Below are positions 28,927 through 37,398 of a stretch of DNA of 64,000 nt, one piece after another. The position numbers and the translations under genes were made by a program. The notes beneath the pieces are model-generated. The model was not told the origin of the DNA, did no database searches, and worked only from the letters and a program-made list of their open reading frames with translations. The DNA comes from Acidobacteriaceae bacterium (GTDB taxonomy: Bacteria > Acidobacteriota > Terriglobia > Terriglobales > Acidobacteriaceae), in NCBI GenBank assembly GCA_003151335.1, contig PLXE01000120.1:1-64000 (forward strand), given 5' to 3'. Within the stretch, counting starts at the first letter, position 1; each line of letters starts with the position of its first letter.

Positions 28927-29682
28927 GTGGCAATCGCCATGCTACTGCTACAAGGGTCCGATCTGATGCCAAAGGATTGGACCGGCATTATCCAAGCTGC
29001 CTCAAAGAGCCCTTTGGGCATTCTCGCGCTCATGATTCTGTTCCTTGGTGTTCTTGGATATGTCTTCTTCAAGGATGCCGACGCGAAGATCAAAGCTGTG
29101 ATGTACCTTGCCATGCTGGGTGGCGTCATCGGCTACGGGGCGGCAATCTCGAAGGCCACGTCGAACGTGAGCAGCGAGTCGTACCGCGTCAGGGTCATCG
29201 TGGTGGACGGGCATCAGACGCCGGTGAGCGACGCCAAAGTCTGGTCTTCGATTGGCGGGGAGCCCATGAAGGTCGAAGGCGGCTGGCTGTTTGTCATCGC
29301 CAAGGACACCAAGCCCCTCGACGGCAAGGTGACCTTCTACGCCTCGAAGGATGCGGCGTTTCTGAAGGGCCAGATGCCGCTTCAGTTGACCGAAGACCAC
29401 AATCCTAGTGTGACGGTACCGCTGCAGAACGACCGCGCAGCCAAAGTCTTCGGCATCATTGAAGATGACAAGCAAAACGCTATTACGGGCGCCACCGTGA
29501 GCGTGATCGGGTACGATTCCGAGGCCCAGGTGACCAAGGCGTCTGGTAATTTTTCCCTGCCGGCGCATGCGACCGACGGACAGCAAGTGCAGTTGCATGC
29601 CGAAAAAGCCGGATACCACGCGGCCAATTCATGGTGTCCGGCGGGAGACCCGCCGTGCACAATTTTGTTGCAACGCGACTAA
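28927..29682 (+). CDS. Membrane protein with regulatory Ig-like (CarboxypepD-type) domains
   Basis: 251 residues from GTG 28927, fixed by a perfect AAGGAGG 6 bases upstream. Two membrane segments (SPLGILALMILFLGVLGYVF and VMYLAMLGGVIGYGAAI) are followed by two beta-sandwich domains. The first is YRVRVIVVDGHQTPVSDAKV; the second is AKVFGIIEDDKQNAITGATV, typical of carboxypeptidase-regulatory-like folds. Two cysteines at the end (WCPAGDPPC) could form a disulfide. It precedes by 42 bases a secreted protein that also opens with such a domain, so the two are likely one operon. Role unknown. Confidence 0.6.
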   Translation: MAIAMLLLQGSDLMPKDWTGIIQAASKSPLGILALMILFLGVLGYVFFKDADAKIKAVMYLAMLGGVIGYGAAISKATSNVSSESYRVRVIVVDGHQTPVSDAKVWSSIGGEPMKVEGGWLFVIAKDTKPLDGKVTFYASKDAAFLKGQMPLQLTEDHNPSVTVPLQNDRAAKVFGIIEDDKQNAITGATVSVIGYDSEAQVTKASGNFSLPAHATDGQQVQLHAEKAGYHAANSWCPAGDPPCTILLQRD

Positions 29683-29724
29683 CTTCGTCTGGAAAGAATT
29701 AGGGCGAAAGAGAAAGAAGCCCCA

Positions 29725-31680
29725 ATGCACGTCGATGGATTCGCCTATCGCTGGCGGGCTGGCTTGCTGCTTATTGTTTTCTTGCTCGTGACCTGCACCA
29801 TGCTGGCCGAAGAAGGTGTCCTGGTGCTGGTGGTGATGGACACCGAGCAACATCCTTTTGCCAATGTCCGAATCGGGGCGGCAGGAGATGGCGGGTCTCC
29901 ACAGTTCACCGACCAGAACGGCAAGGCCAGGCTTAAGCTCACGCCCAACACCAAGCCGGCCGCCTGGGTCACGCTGCAGCTGATGGGCGCGCCGAATGGC
30001 CTCGACCTGGCGTTCATCTCTCCTTACGACGGGCGCATCCGGGTCCCGCCCTTCGATAATGAGCAAGACAACTACGATCCCGTCGTGCTAGCGAAACACG
30101 GCGACAAGGCCATGCTGGAGAGTGGCTCCGGCATGCTGGCCATACACGCCAACGTCAATCATTCCGTGGCGGCCCAGAAAAAAAAGGCGTCTCCGCCCAC
30201 ATCCCGAAATCGCTGGGATTACCCTTCCCCTCTCGATTACGGAAGTCCGCGCCTGCTGACCGTTGCATGGAACATCGTTAGTCCACCAGCGCATTCCCCC
30301 GCTGCGTCACCGACCAATGAGGAATTGCAAAGGGCCGCTTTAGCCGCTGCCGCGCAGAAGTTTGGATTATCCGTTGCGGAAGTCAAGGCAGCCATTGCGA
30401 GCTGGGGAGGCGACCCTCTGGTATGGAAGTTGATCCTGCTTACTGCCACCCTCGAGGCCGGAGGGACCGACCCATTCCCGGCCATTCACGCGACCTCCAA
30501 CGACATGTATTTTGGCGCCGGGGGTTGGAGTCTAAGCGAATGCAGCCTGCAGCCGCTACTGTTGAAATTTCAAAAGCGCGACCAGAAACGTTTTGCCGAA
30601 ATTTTCGGCGCTGACACGCCGTGGCTGAGCAAGACCATCAGCGGGCCGTGTGAGGTATCTTCCCCAGCCATTCTGAAGCGCATACTTGACGACTCCGGAC
30701 ACCTGCAACCAACCTGGAGAGACCGCTTCCGGAAGCTGGGATACGAGCACTCGTTTCAGCGGGTGCAGGTCGACCAGATGATGCCGTGGATGGCCTCGGC
30801 GCAAAACGCGGCCAATGAGCTCGGACTGCAGTCAGAACAGGCGCTGGCATTTTGCTACGACGTGGCCGAAGCCCACGGAGCCAACACCATCATCCGCCAG
30901 CGGCAGAATTTATTGATGGACGTTGCGGCCTTTCAACAGCGGATCGGACGCCAGCCTGACGAGCAGGAAAAATTGCTGATGCTGGCGAACCGCTTTATTC
31001 AACGAGATAAAGAGAGCGGCCGCAATCCGATGTCCACGGCTTCGTCCATTGCACGGACGACCCTGCTTTCCCAGGGCCAGGGTGTGGTCTTTGGAACCCA
31101 CTACGACGTCGAGGACTTCGGTATTGGAATGCAAGACACGCAAACCGGCGCCGACTTGCCGCTCAATAACGATCCCACCGTTCTGCAGCAGCTTCAGGAT
31201 GGCTGGATTCCGAGCGAAGGACCGCCTCCAGCGCCTCGTGCTTCTCAGGCGAGACCACCTTATACCTCCATTGGGGAACCCCCGGGGCCGTTTGATCCCG
31301 CCGGTGAGAAACAAGTCGTGGAGCTGATCAATCAGGAACGAACCAAACAAAGACTTCAGCCGCTGGCCGTGGATCCGCGTCTGACCCACGCCGCCTGCAA
31401 ACATACGGGGCTACTGGCCGCACATAAGACTGTCTCCCACCAGTTCGAGGGAGAACCCCCTGTCGACATTCGCTTCGCCAATGAGAACCTGGCTGTCGAC
31501 CAAGGAGGGGAGAACACTGCCGTCGGCAAGGATGTGCCCTCGGCTCATAAAGGGCTCATGGATGATCGTGATCATCATGACAACATCCTGAATCCCAATT
31601 ACAACGCGGTCGGAGTGTGTGTTATCAGAAGCGGCGGTCAATTGTACGTGACCGAGGATTTCGCCCACCTGTCAAACTGA
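29725..31680 (+). CDS. Secreted multidomain protein: Ig-like, lysozyme/chitosanase-like, CAP
   Basis: 651 residues. Signal or anchor segment AGLLLIVFLLVTCTMLA. (1) About residues 30-110 form an Ig-like regulatory domain (VLVLVVMDTEQHPFANVRIG). (2) A middle helical region, about 195-440, has KLILLTATLEAGGTD with a candidate catalytic Glu, then GWSLSECSLQPLLLKFQKRD and FAEIFG, the pattern of lysozyme- or chitosanase-like muramidase domains. (3) A proline-rich linker. (4) About 530-651 is a CAP/SCP domain: VELINQERTKQRLQPLAVD, GENTA and HHDNILNPNYNAVGVCV. The likely setting is the envelope, with peptidoglycan as substrate; this is inferred from domains only. Confidence 0.65.
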   Translation: MHVDGFAYRWRAGLLLIVFLLVTCTMLAEEGVLVLVVMDTEQHPFANVRIGAAGDGGSPQFTDQNGKARLKLTPNTKPAAWVTLQLMGAPNGLDLAFISPYDGRIRVPPFDNEQDNYDPVVLAKHGDKAMLESGSGMLAIHANVNHSVAAQKKKASPPTSRNRWDYPSPLDYGSPRLLTVAWNIVSPPAHSPAASPTNEELQRAALAAAAQKFGLSVAEVKAAIASWGGDPLVWKLILLTATLEAGGTDPFPAIHATSNDMYFGAGGWSLSECSLQPLLLKFQKRDQKRFAEIFGADTPWLSKTISGPCEVSSPAILKRILDDSGHLQPTWRDRFRKLGYEHSFQRVQVDQMMPWMASAQNAANELGLQSEQALAFCYDVAEAHGANTIIRQRQNLLMDVAAFQQRIGRQPDEQEKLLMLANRFIQRDKESGRNPMSTASSIARTTLLSQGQGVVFGTHYDVEDFGIGMQDTQTGADLPLNNDPTVLQQLQDGWIPSEGPPPAPRASQARPPYTSIGEPPGPFDPAGEKQVVELINQERTKQRLQPLAVDPRLTHAACKHTGLLAAHKTVSHQFEGEPPVDIRFANENLAVDQGGENTAVGKDVPSAHKGLMDDRDHHDNILNPNYNAVGVCVIRSGGQLYVTEDFAHLSN

Positions 31681-31741
31681 GTGATGGCTTCTTGCACAGG
31701 AGTAGCTTTTGTAGGAAGCGAGTTTTGCATCGCAGAAGTAG

Positions 31742-32599
31742 CTAGCGCTGTCCCCACTTTAATTTGGCGCGCAGCGCCTCGAAGAAGGTCTTCCGCATGC
31801 GCAGCAGCTTTACGCTGTGACCGGCGCGGGCGCAAATCAGCCGATCACCGCGCTGTACCGGCAAGCCGACTTGTCCATCAATGCTGAGGAATGCGTCCTC
31901 TTCATCCCCGGTCTCAACTCGCAACTCGATCTGGGCTTTGTCGGTTACGACCAGCGGACGATGGGTGAGGGAATGGGGACAAACCGGCGTCACCACGAAC
32001 GACTCGACCGACGGCATCAGGATGGGACCGCCCGCCGCCAGGGAATAGGCGGTGGAACCGGTGGGAGTGGCGATGATCACGCCATCGGCCTTGTAGTTGA
32101 ACACGAATTCCCCATCAATAAGCAGATCGAAGTCAATCAGGCGGGAGATCGCGCTCTTGTTCACCACCGCGTCGTTCAAGGCGAAGTGGTGAGCCAGACA
32201 CGCTCCACCGCGAAACAGGCTGCAATCGAGCACCGAGCGCTCTTCCCTGGGGCAGAGGCCCGAGTCCACGGCCTCGAGCGTGAGGTACATCTCGCTCAGT
32301 GGGACTTCGGTGAGAAATCCCAGCGAGCCCAGATTGACCGCCAGGATGGGTACTCCCTCGTGCGCGACGGAACGCGCCGCCGAGAGCAAAGTGCCATCCC
32401 CGCCCAGCACCAGGACAAAATTGGGATGCTTCGCGCCGATTTGCTCACGCGGAACAATCTCTTCGCCGTTGGTGTACTGTGCGGTTTCCTGGTCAAAGTA
32501 CAGTTGATAACCATGGCTGCGAAACCAACCCAGTAGCTCTGGCAGAATGCCGGCCAACTCGGTCTTGGACGGCTTCGAGATGATGGCGGCGGACTTCAT
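31742..32599 (-). CDS. nadK: NAD kinase
   Basis: Phosphorylates NAD to NADP. 285 residues, normal. Visible motifs: the GGDGT loop in VLVLGGDGTLLSAAR, LNDAVV in place of the usual LNE, YKADGVIIATPTGSTAYSLA, and the C-terminal SIDGQ segment. It lies 19 bases after the tlyA stop, so co-transcription is likely. Confidence 0.95.
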   Translation of the reverse strand: MKSAAIISKPSKTELAGILPELLGWFRSHGYQLYFDQETAQYTNGEEIVPREQIGAKHPNFVLVLGGDGTLLSAARSVAHEGVPILAVNLGSLGFLTEVPLSEMYLTLEAVDSGLCPREERSVLDCSLFRGGACLAHHFALNDAVVNKSAISRLIDFDLLIDGEFVFNYKADGVIIATPTGSTAYSLAAGGPILMPSVESFVVTPVCPHSLTHRPLVVTDKAQIELRVETGDEEDAFLSIDGQVGLPVQRGDRLICARAGHSVKLLRMRKTFFEALRAKLKWGQR

Positions 32600-32618
32600 G
32601 TCTTCGGTGTCAACAGCG

Positions 32619-33416
32619 TCAGTGTAGCGCGGCAGGCCATTTTGCTGGAAGGGGGAGGAAGCAGGCGTGCAGCAGGAATTCGCGGTTTCCTTCGGCCCCG
32701 AGAATCGGGGAGTCGATCACCTCGATGTCCGTCCCGCCCAGTTCTTCCACCGCGCCCGTGACCCTGGTGACCGCCGTCTGCTGTGCCTGGGGATCGCGCA
32801 CGATTCCACCTTTGCCGACTTGACCCCGGCCAACTTCAAACTGCGGCTTCACCAGCAGGACCAACTCGAATGCGTTGCCCAATGCACTGGCGCGTGCACA
32901 GCGCACTACGACCGGGAGAACGAGTGTAGCAGAGATGAAGGAAACATCCATGGCGATGAAGCTGATGGGTTCCCGCTTATCGGCGCCATCCCAGATCTGC
33001 TCCGGCGTGAGATAGCGCGCGTTGGTCTTCTCCAGCAAATGCACCCGGGGATCACTGCGCAGCTTCAGATCCATCTGCCCGTATCCGGTATCCACCGCGA
33101 TCACCCGCGATGCCCCATTTTGCAGCAGACAATCGGTGAAGCCCCCGGTGGATGCGCCAATATCCATGCAGCACTGGTTTCGCACGTCAACGCGCCAGTG
33201 TTCCAGCGCCCGCGCCAGTTTCAATCCGCCACGACTGACAAACGGCTGGTCGTCGCCAAGAATGCGGATGGTCGCGTCCTCTTCGACGTTCGCCCCTGCC
33301 TTCTCAACCTTCTGCTCGTTGACCAACACTCGGCCGGCAAGGATGAGCGCCTGGCCGCGCTCCCGCGAGGGCGCGAGCCCGCGTTGCAAGAGCAGTTTGT
33401 CGAGCCGCGATTTCAC
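32619..33416 (-). CDS. tlyA: TlyA-family rRNA 2'-O-methyltransferase
   Basis: 265 residues. An N-terminal S4 RNA-binding domain (RLDKLLLQRGLAPSRERGQA) is followed by FVSRGGLKLARALE and an FtsJ/RrmJ-like methyltransferase with SAM motif MDIGASTGGFTDCLL. The catalytic K-D-K-E candidates are Lys in GGLKL, Asp in AMDVSFIS, Lys in LLVKPQFEVG and a later Glu. The mycobacterial homologue modifies 16S and 23S rRNA cytidines, which sets capreomycin sensitivity. First gene of a tlyA-nadK pair. Confidence 0.92.
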   Translation of the reverse strand: MKSRLDKLLLQRGLAPSRERGQALILAGRVLVNEQKVEKAGANVEEDATIRILGDDQPFVSRGGLKLARALEHWRVDVRNQCCMDIGASTGGFTDCLLQNGASRVIAVDTGYGQMDLKLRSDPRVHLLEKTNARYLTPEQIWDGADKREPISFIAMDVSFISATLVLPVVVRCARASALGNAFELVLLVKPQFEVGRGQVGKGGIVRDPQAQQTAVTRVTGAVEELGGTDIEVIDSPILGAEGNREFLLHACFLPLPAKWPAALH

Positions 33417-33758
33417 CGCGCCAGACTAGCACGATGGCAACCTCAGATCGAAACGGTGGTCACGACGATCATCGACCGCGCGAAAGTTGGAACGCAGTTT
33501 CCTGACCGTGACGTTCCTTTATTCCGCACTTCGTTCGGTGCATTGTGGTGAAGATTTCGGAATTGAGACAACTTAGCTGCGAGGCCATCGTTGTTTTCCA
33601 CAGCGTTATGCACACTGGTGTTGAAAACTTTCACACTGCGTTCATCAAACCGAAGCGAGTATTGCGATTTTCACCACCGCAGATAAGTTAAGACGTACTC
33701 CGCACGTCCATGCCGAAACTATCTGCGCTACAATGGCGCAACCTCGGAAACTAATCAA
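33417..33758. other. Divergent intergenic region with DnaA-box-like pair
   Basis: Holds the promoters of leftward tlyA and rightward E1-alpha. The only notable items are ttttccaca (33594-33602) and ttatgcaca (33606-33614), both close to the DnaA-box consensus TTATCCACA. No RNA gene seen. Confidence 0.35.
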
Positions 33759-34694
33759 ATGGTAACGAAGAGAAAGAACCGATCTAAAGCGTCCAGCCGT
33801 GGCAAGACAACGGCGAAAAGGCCGCTGCCATCCCCTTCAGCTCTGCCTGCTAGTGGCAATGGATCTTCTCCATCGAACCTCGACATGCTGCGCCGGATGT
33901 ACTCTGCGATGTTGAAGTGCCGCATGATGGAAGAGCGAGTACGCAATGGCAACGCTGTGCTTGTCTGCGATCTCGCCGCAGGCCATGAAGCCATTGTGAT
34001 CGGCGCGTCTGTCGACCTGAAGCCGGAAGATACCATTGCCGCTTCCCATCGCAACTTCGCTGCTCATGTCGCCTTGGGAACACCGCTGAAGTATCTGTTG
34101 AAGAAGAGTGGCGCAAATATTTCCAATGAAAGCGGAGCGTCGCTCTTTTCCTGCCGATGTGCTCTGCCCGGCCCAATCTCTTCCGCGGCTTTCCTCGCCG
34201 ACCCATTCAATCTGGCAACCGGTCTTGCTCTGTCTCATAAGCTGGAGAAAAAAACTAACGTGGTGGTCGCCTTCTGGGACGAAGATGCGGCTGCGCTCGT
34301 GGCCAGCCACGAAGCCTTGAAGTTCGCCGGCATTCACAAGCTGCCGATCATCTATGTGACTAGGAGCGCCGGACTGGACGATCCCGGGCTCAGAAAACAT
34401 AGTGCGCTTGAGGAATTCAGCTTTCTGGCAAAGGATTATGGATTTCCCAGCATCCTGGTGGACGGGAAAGACGTGGTCGCGGTGTGGCGCGCGGCGCAAG
34501 AGTCTATCCACCGCGCGCGCAACGGAAGTGGACCGACGCTCATCGAGTGCCAGACCGAGCCGGCAAATTTCAAGGACCCACTGGCGCACATGCAACACTA
34601 CATGACCAGGCGGGGCGCTTGGGATGATGGGTGGAAGCGGCAAATCGTCGATCAGATCAACGCCGAGACCAAGCAAGCGATGCGGCTGCGTTGA
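33759..34694 (+). CDS. Divergent 2-oxoacid dehydrogenase E1-alpha-like protein
   Basis: 311 residues. After a basic, Ser/Pro-rich N-terminus (~40 residues), the fold matches thiamine-pyrophosphate E1-alpha subunits: LRRMYSAMLKCRMMEERV, then ASHRNFAAHVALG, KLEKKTNVVVAFWDEDAAAL and KLPIIYVTRSAG. The ThDP/Mg motif, normally GDG-x(~28)-N, reads WDED with Lys at the EALN asparagine position, so cofactor binding is doubtful. No E1-beta, E2 or E3 gene is adjacent. It may be a non-catalytic or repurposed paralogue; a distant partner cannot be excluded. Confidence 0.75.
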   Translation: MVTKRKNRSKASSRGKTTAKRPLPSPSALPASGNGSSPSNLDMLRRMYSAMLKCRMMEERVRNGNAVLVCDLAAGHEAIVIGASVDLKPEDTIAASHRNFAAHVALGTPLKYLLKKSGANISNESGASLFSCRCALPGPISSAAFLADPFNLATGLALSHKLEKKTNVVVAFWDEDAAALVASHEALKFAGIHKLPIIYVTRSAGLDDPGLRKHSALEEFSFLAKDYGFPSILVDGKDVVAVWRAAQESIHRARNGSGPTLIECQTEPANFKDPLAHMQHYMTRRGAWDDGWKRQIVDQINAETKQAMRLR

Positions 34695-34732
34695 AACGTC
34701 TTCCTTGGCAGCATCCATCAACGGTCGGTGTT

Positions 34733-34912
34733 CTACAGCTTCTCGTAAAACTCGCAGACCGAGCATGCGATGTACATGCCGCCCGGAATGTCTTTCTCGC
34801 GATCTTTGACGCGCTTGACCACCCGGGTGGGCTTGCCGCACTGCGGGCAGTCCGTGCTCTTGGTGGTGTCCATGATCTTCTTACGGTCCGCAGTCTTTGC
34901 GATCTTCGCCAT
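34733..34912 (-). CDS. Small zinc-ribbon protein
   Basis: 59 residues, ATG 34912 with AGGAG about 8 bases upstream. Composition is basic. Two CxxC pairs, DCPQCGKP and ACSVCEFY, form a likely zinc ribbon; the end is FYEKL. No known function. It is convergent with the E1-alpha-like gene (38 bases between stops). Confidence 0.75.
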   Translation of the reverse strand: MAKIAKTADRKKIMDTTKSTDCPQCGKPTRVVKRVKDREKDIPGGMYIACSVCEFYEKL

Positions 34913-35377
34913 TCTTTTCTCCTGAAACGTAACCAGATTTTGCCCGCAGACGGCTGCGGCGCCGGTGTCTACTTTTGGCCGGGGTAAAACGCAGATGGGA
35001 AGCGGAGGGGCGCGTCAGCGCCCGCCACGGCGGGCACATGTCATCAGCCCACGCTCCCATACCACATGGAGCGGCTTCGACTGCAGGCGGGCGCCCGTGG
35101 GCGCCACTCTCTACTCGCCGGGTAGCAAAGCTATTTTACATGAGCGAGAGCGCGGTGTCCTTCGCCGAGCAGGGAGTAGCCGCAGCGATCGTGCCTGCCG
35201 GCAAGCCCGGAAGCAGGGCCCTCGGGAAGCTCAAGTCGATTTCGATCAGCCTGCAAGCGAGAAAAAATGCCGCGCGCCAGGATATGCGCTGTGCCTGTTT
35301 CTCATTTGATGTATCTTGCCAATCAGGAAAACGCGGGATTCCAGCCAACGGGCTACGGCCCAAAATTGAGGATAACC
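34913..35377. other. Intergenic stretch with GC-rich hairpins
   Basis: 465 bases with small palindromes such as gggcgcgtcagcgcccg (about 35007-35024) and ggcgcccgtgggcgcc (about 35090-35105). No coding sequence is supported; a long open frame crossing it is antisense or out-of-frame noise relative to the amidase. Confidence 0.4.
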
Positions 35378-37174
35378 ATGTCGAAATCGCGCAGACAATT
35401 CTTAACCCATGCGCCTCTCGCTTTGTTGGGAGCGGCGGTCGCCTCGTACGGCCAAGATCAGAAGCCCGCAGAGCTGCCTCCCGGAGCCCCACCCGCATTT
35501 GGCACCGCGCCAGCTGTTGGCCCGCAGGTATCACCTGCCACATTTGCCGAGGCGGAGAAGCTGGTGGAGGTGGAGTTCAGCAGCGAGGACCTTGCCGAGG
35601 CAGCCAGCAACTGGCGCAGCGCGATGGCTCCGCTCTACGAGAGAAGGGTAGGACCGCGCAAAGTGGCGATGCCAACGACCCTTGCGCCGTGGTCGCGGTG
35701 GGACCCTGTACTGCCGGGCCAGCAGGAATTGCCGCAGCACAATCAATTTGTCCGCAGCAAGACCGATCCAGGTCCGTTGCCCGCCAGCGACGAAGACATC
35801 GCCTTCGCCCCGGTGACCCAGCTCTCGCGCTGGATCGAAAGCAGAAAACTCACGTCGCAGCGCCTTACGAACATCTACCTAGCGCGCCTGGAGAAGTTCA
35901 ACCCCAAGCTGCGTTGCGTCATCACCCTCACGCGCCAGTTGGCGCTCGAACAAGCGCGGAAGGCCGACCTGGAGACTGCCGCAGGCAAGTATCGTGGGCC
36001 GTTACACGGTATTCCCTGGGGCGCGAAGGACCTCTTGGACACTGCGGGCATTCCAACTACCTACGGCGCCGAGCCCTTCCGCGACCGTCTGCCCACGAAG
36101 GACGCGGTTGTCGTCCAACGACTCAACGATGCCGGAGCGGTGCTGGTCGCCAAGTTAAGTTTGGGTGCGCTGGCGCTGAACGATATCTGGTTTGGCGGAC
36201 AGACGATGAACCCGTGGCTGCTGGAGGAGGGATCGTCAGGCTCAAGCGCCGGGCCAGGCGCCGCTACAGCGGCGGGACTGGTGGGATTCGCCATCGGCAG
36301 CGAGACCGACGGCAGTATTGTCAGTCCCTCCATGCGATGTGGCGTGACCGGGTTGCGGCCAACCTACGGTCGCGTAGCGCGCACCGGGGCCATGACCCTG
36401 TGCTGGTCGCTCGACAAGCTGGGTCCCATGGCCCGCAGTGTCGAAGACACCATGCTGGTGCTGAACGTCATTTCCGGTCCTGACGCTGGTGACGGGAACA
36501 GCAGGCCCAGTAAGCTTGATTTCAACGCCCGCGTCGGCGTTCCGAAGCTGCGTGTCGGCTACTTCCCTGCTTGGATGAAGGAGAACCCGGCCACCGCCGT
36601 GGATCGCGCGGCGCTGCAAGCTGTCAAGAAGGTGGGGATGGTTGCGGTGGAGGTGGCCATTCCGGATTGGCCTTATGATGCGCTCGATCTGATCCTGTTC
36701 GCCGAAGCCGCTGCCGCGTTCGAGGAGTTGACGCTCAGCGGCGGCTTGAACCAGCTCAAGATGCAGGTGCCCGACGCGTGGCCCAACACCTTCCGCCAGT
36801 CGCGCTTTCTCTCCGCCGTGGACTTTGTGCAGTCCGATCGTTTCCGGCGCAAAGTAGCCGACGAAATGGGCCGCATCTTCTCCCAGGTGGACCTGCTCCT
36901 CGTGCCTTCGCTGCGCGACGAAATGCTGACCATTACCAACTTCACCGGTCATCCCTCGCTTACGTTGCGGGCGGGCTTTGTCGAGGTGTCCGAGGCCCGC
37001 AGCGACTGGGCGCCTGATCCCGCCCATCCGCTGCCCAAGTTCTCCCCGCCGCGCCGCGTACCCCATGGTGTTACCCTGATCGGGCGGCTCTTTGACGAGG
37101 GAACTTTGGGGGAAGCTGGCCTTGCGCTGGAGCGCATCTTCAACGTGGCCAGCGAGCGGCCGCCAGGATTTTGA
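35378..37174 (+). CDS. Tat-exported amidase-signature hydrolase
   Basis: 598 residues from ATG 35378 (MSKSRRQFLTHAPLALLGAA), a twin-arginine signal; GAGG lies 7 bases upstream. The amidase-signature domain starts near residue 150. It has catalytic Lys in IPWGAKDLLDTAG, cis-Ser in the GSETDGSIV block and nucleophile Ser in EEGSSGSSAGPG. The N-terminal ~110 residues after the signal are Pro/Ala-rich. The family includes GatA-like amidases and aryl-acylamidases; export argues against GatA. Substrate unknown. Confidence 0.88.
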   Translation: MSKSRRQFLTHAPLALLGAAVASYGQDQKPAELPPGAPPAFGTAPAVGPQVSPATFAEAEKLVEVEFSSEDLAEAASNWRSAMAPLYERRVGPRKVAMPTTLAPWSRWDPVLPGQQELPQHNQFVRSKTDPGPLPASDEDIAFAPVTQLSRWIESRKLTSQRLTNIYLARLEKFNPKLRCVITLTRQLALEQARKADLETAAGKYRGPLHGIPWGAKDLLDTAGIPTTYGAEPFRDRLPTKDAVVVQRLNDAGAVLVAKLSLGALALNDIWFGGQTMNPWLLEEGSSGSSAGPGAATAAGLVGFAIGSETDGSIVSPSMRCGVTGLRPTYGRVARTGAMTLCWSLDKLGPMARSVEDTMLVLNVISGPDAGDGNSRPSKLDFNARVGVPKLRVGYFPAWMKENPATAVDRAALQAVKKVGMVAVEVAIPDWPYDALDLILFAEAAAAFEELTLSGGLNQLKMQVPDAWPNTFRQSRFLSAVDFVQSDRFRRKVADEMGRIFSQVDLLLVPSLRDEMLTITNFTGHPSLTLRAGFVEVSEARSDWAPDPAHPLPKFSPPRRVPHGVTLIGRLFDEGTLGEAGLALERIFNVASERPPGF

Positions 37175-37398
37175 CGATCGGCGCACCTCGCGCCCGCGTC
37201 CAAGGTTGCTTTACTGCGGCCGACTTGATGCCGTCTATGCGGCATTTCTGATTGAGCGCGTCGTCGCCAAGACCGAGGGCAATGGCACGTGCAAAACGAA
37301 CAGCAGTGGCGCCCTGGGTGCGTTTGACCCCGCTCTTCGCCGCCTGATACCTTCAACTGTTTGTCCTACCGCGAAATCTTCCACAAGCGGGAGAGTGC

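Noticed and set aside
34975-36483. 502-residue ORF overlapping the amidase gene
   Set aside because: It runs in another frame through the amidase coding sequence; its composition is Arg/Gly/Ala noise and it matches no family.
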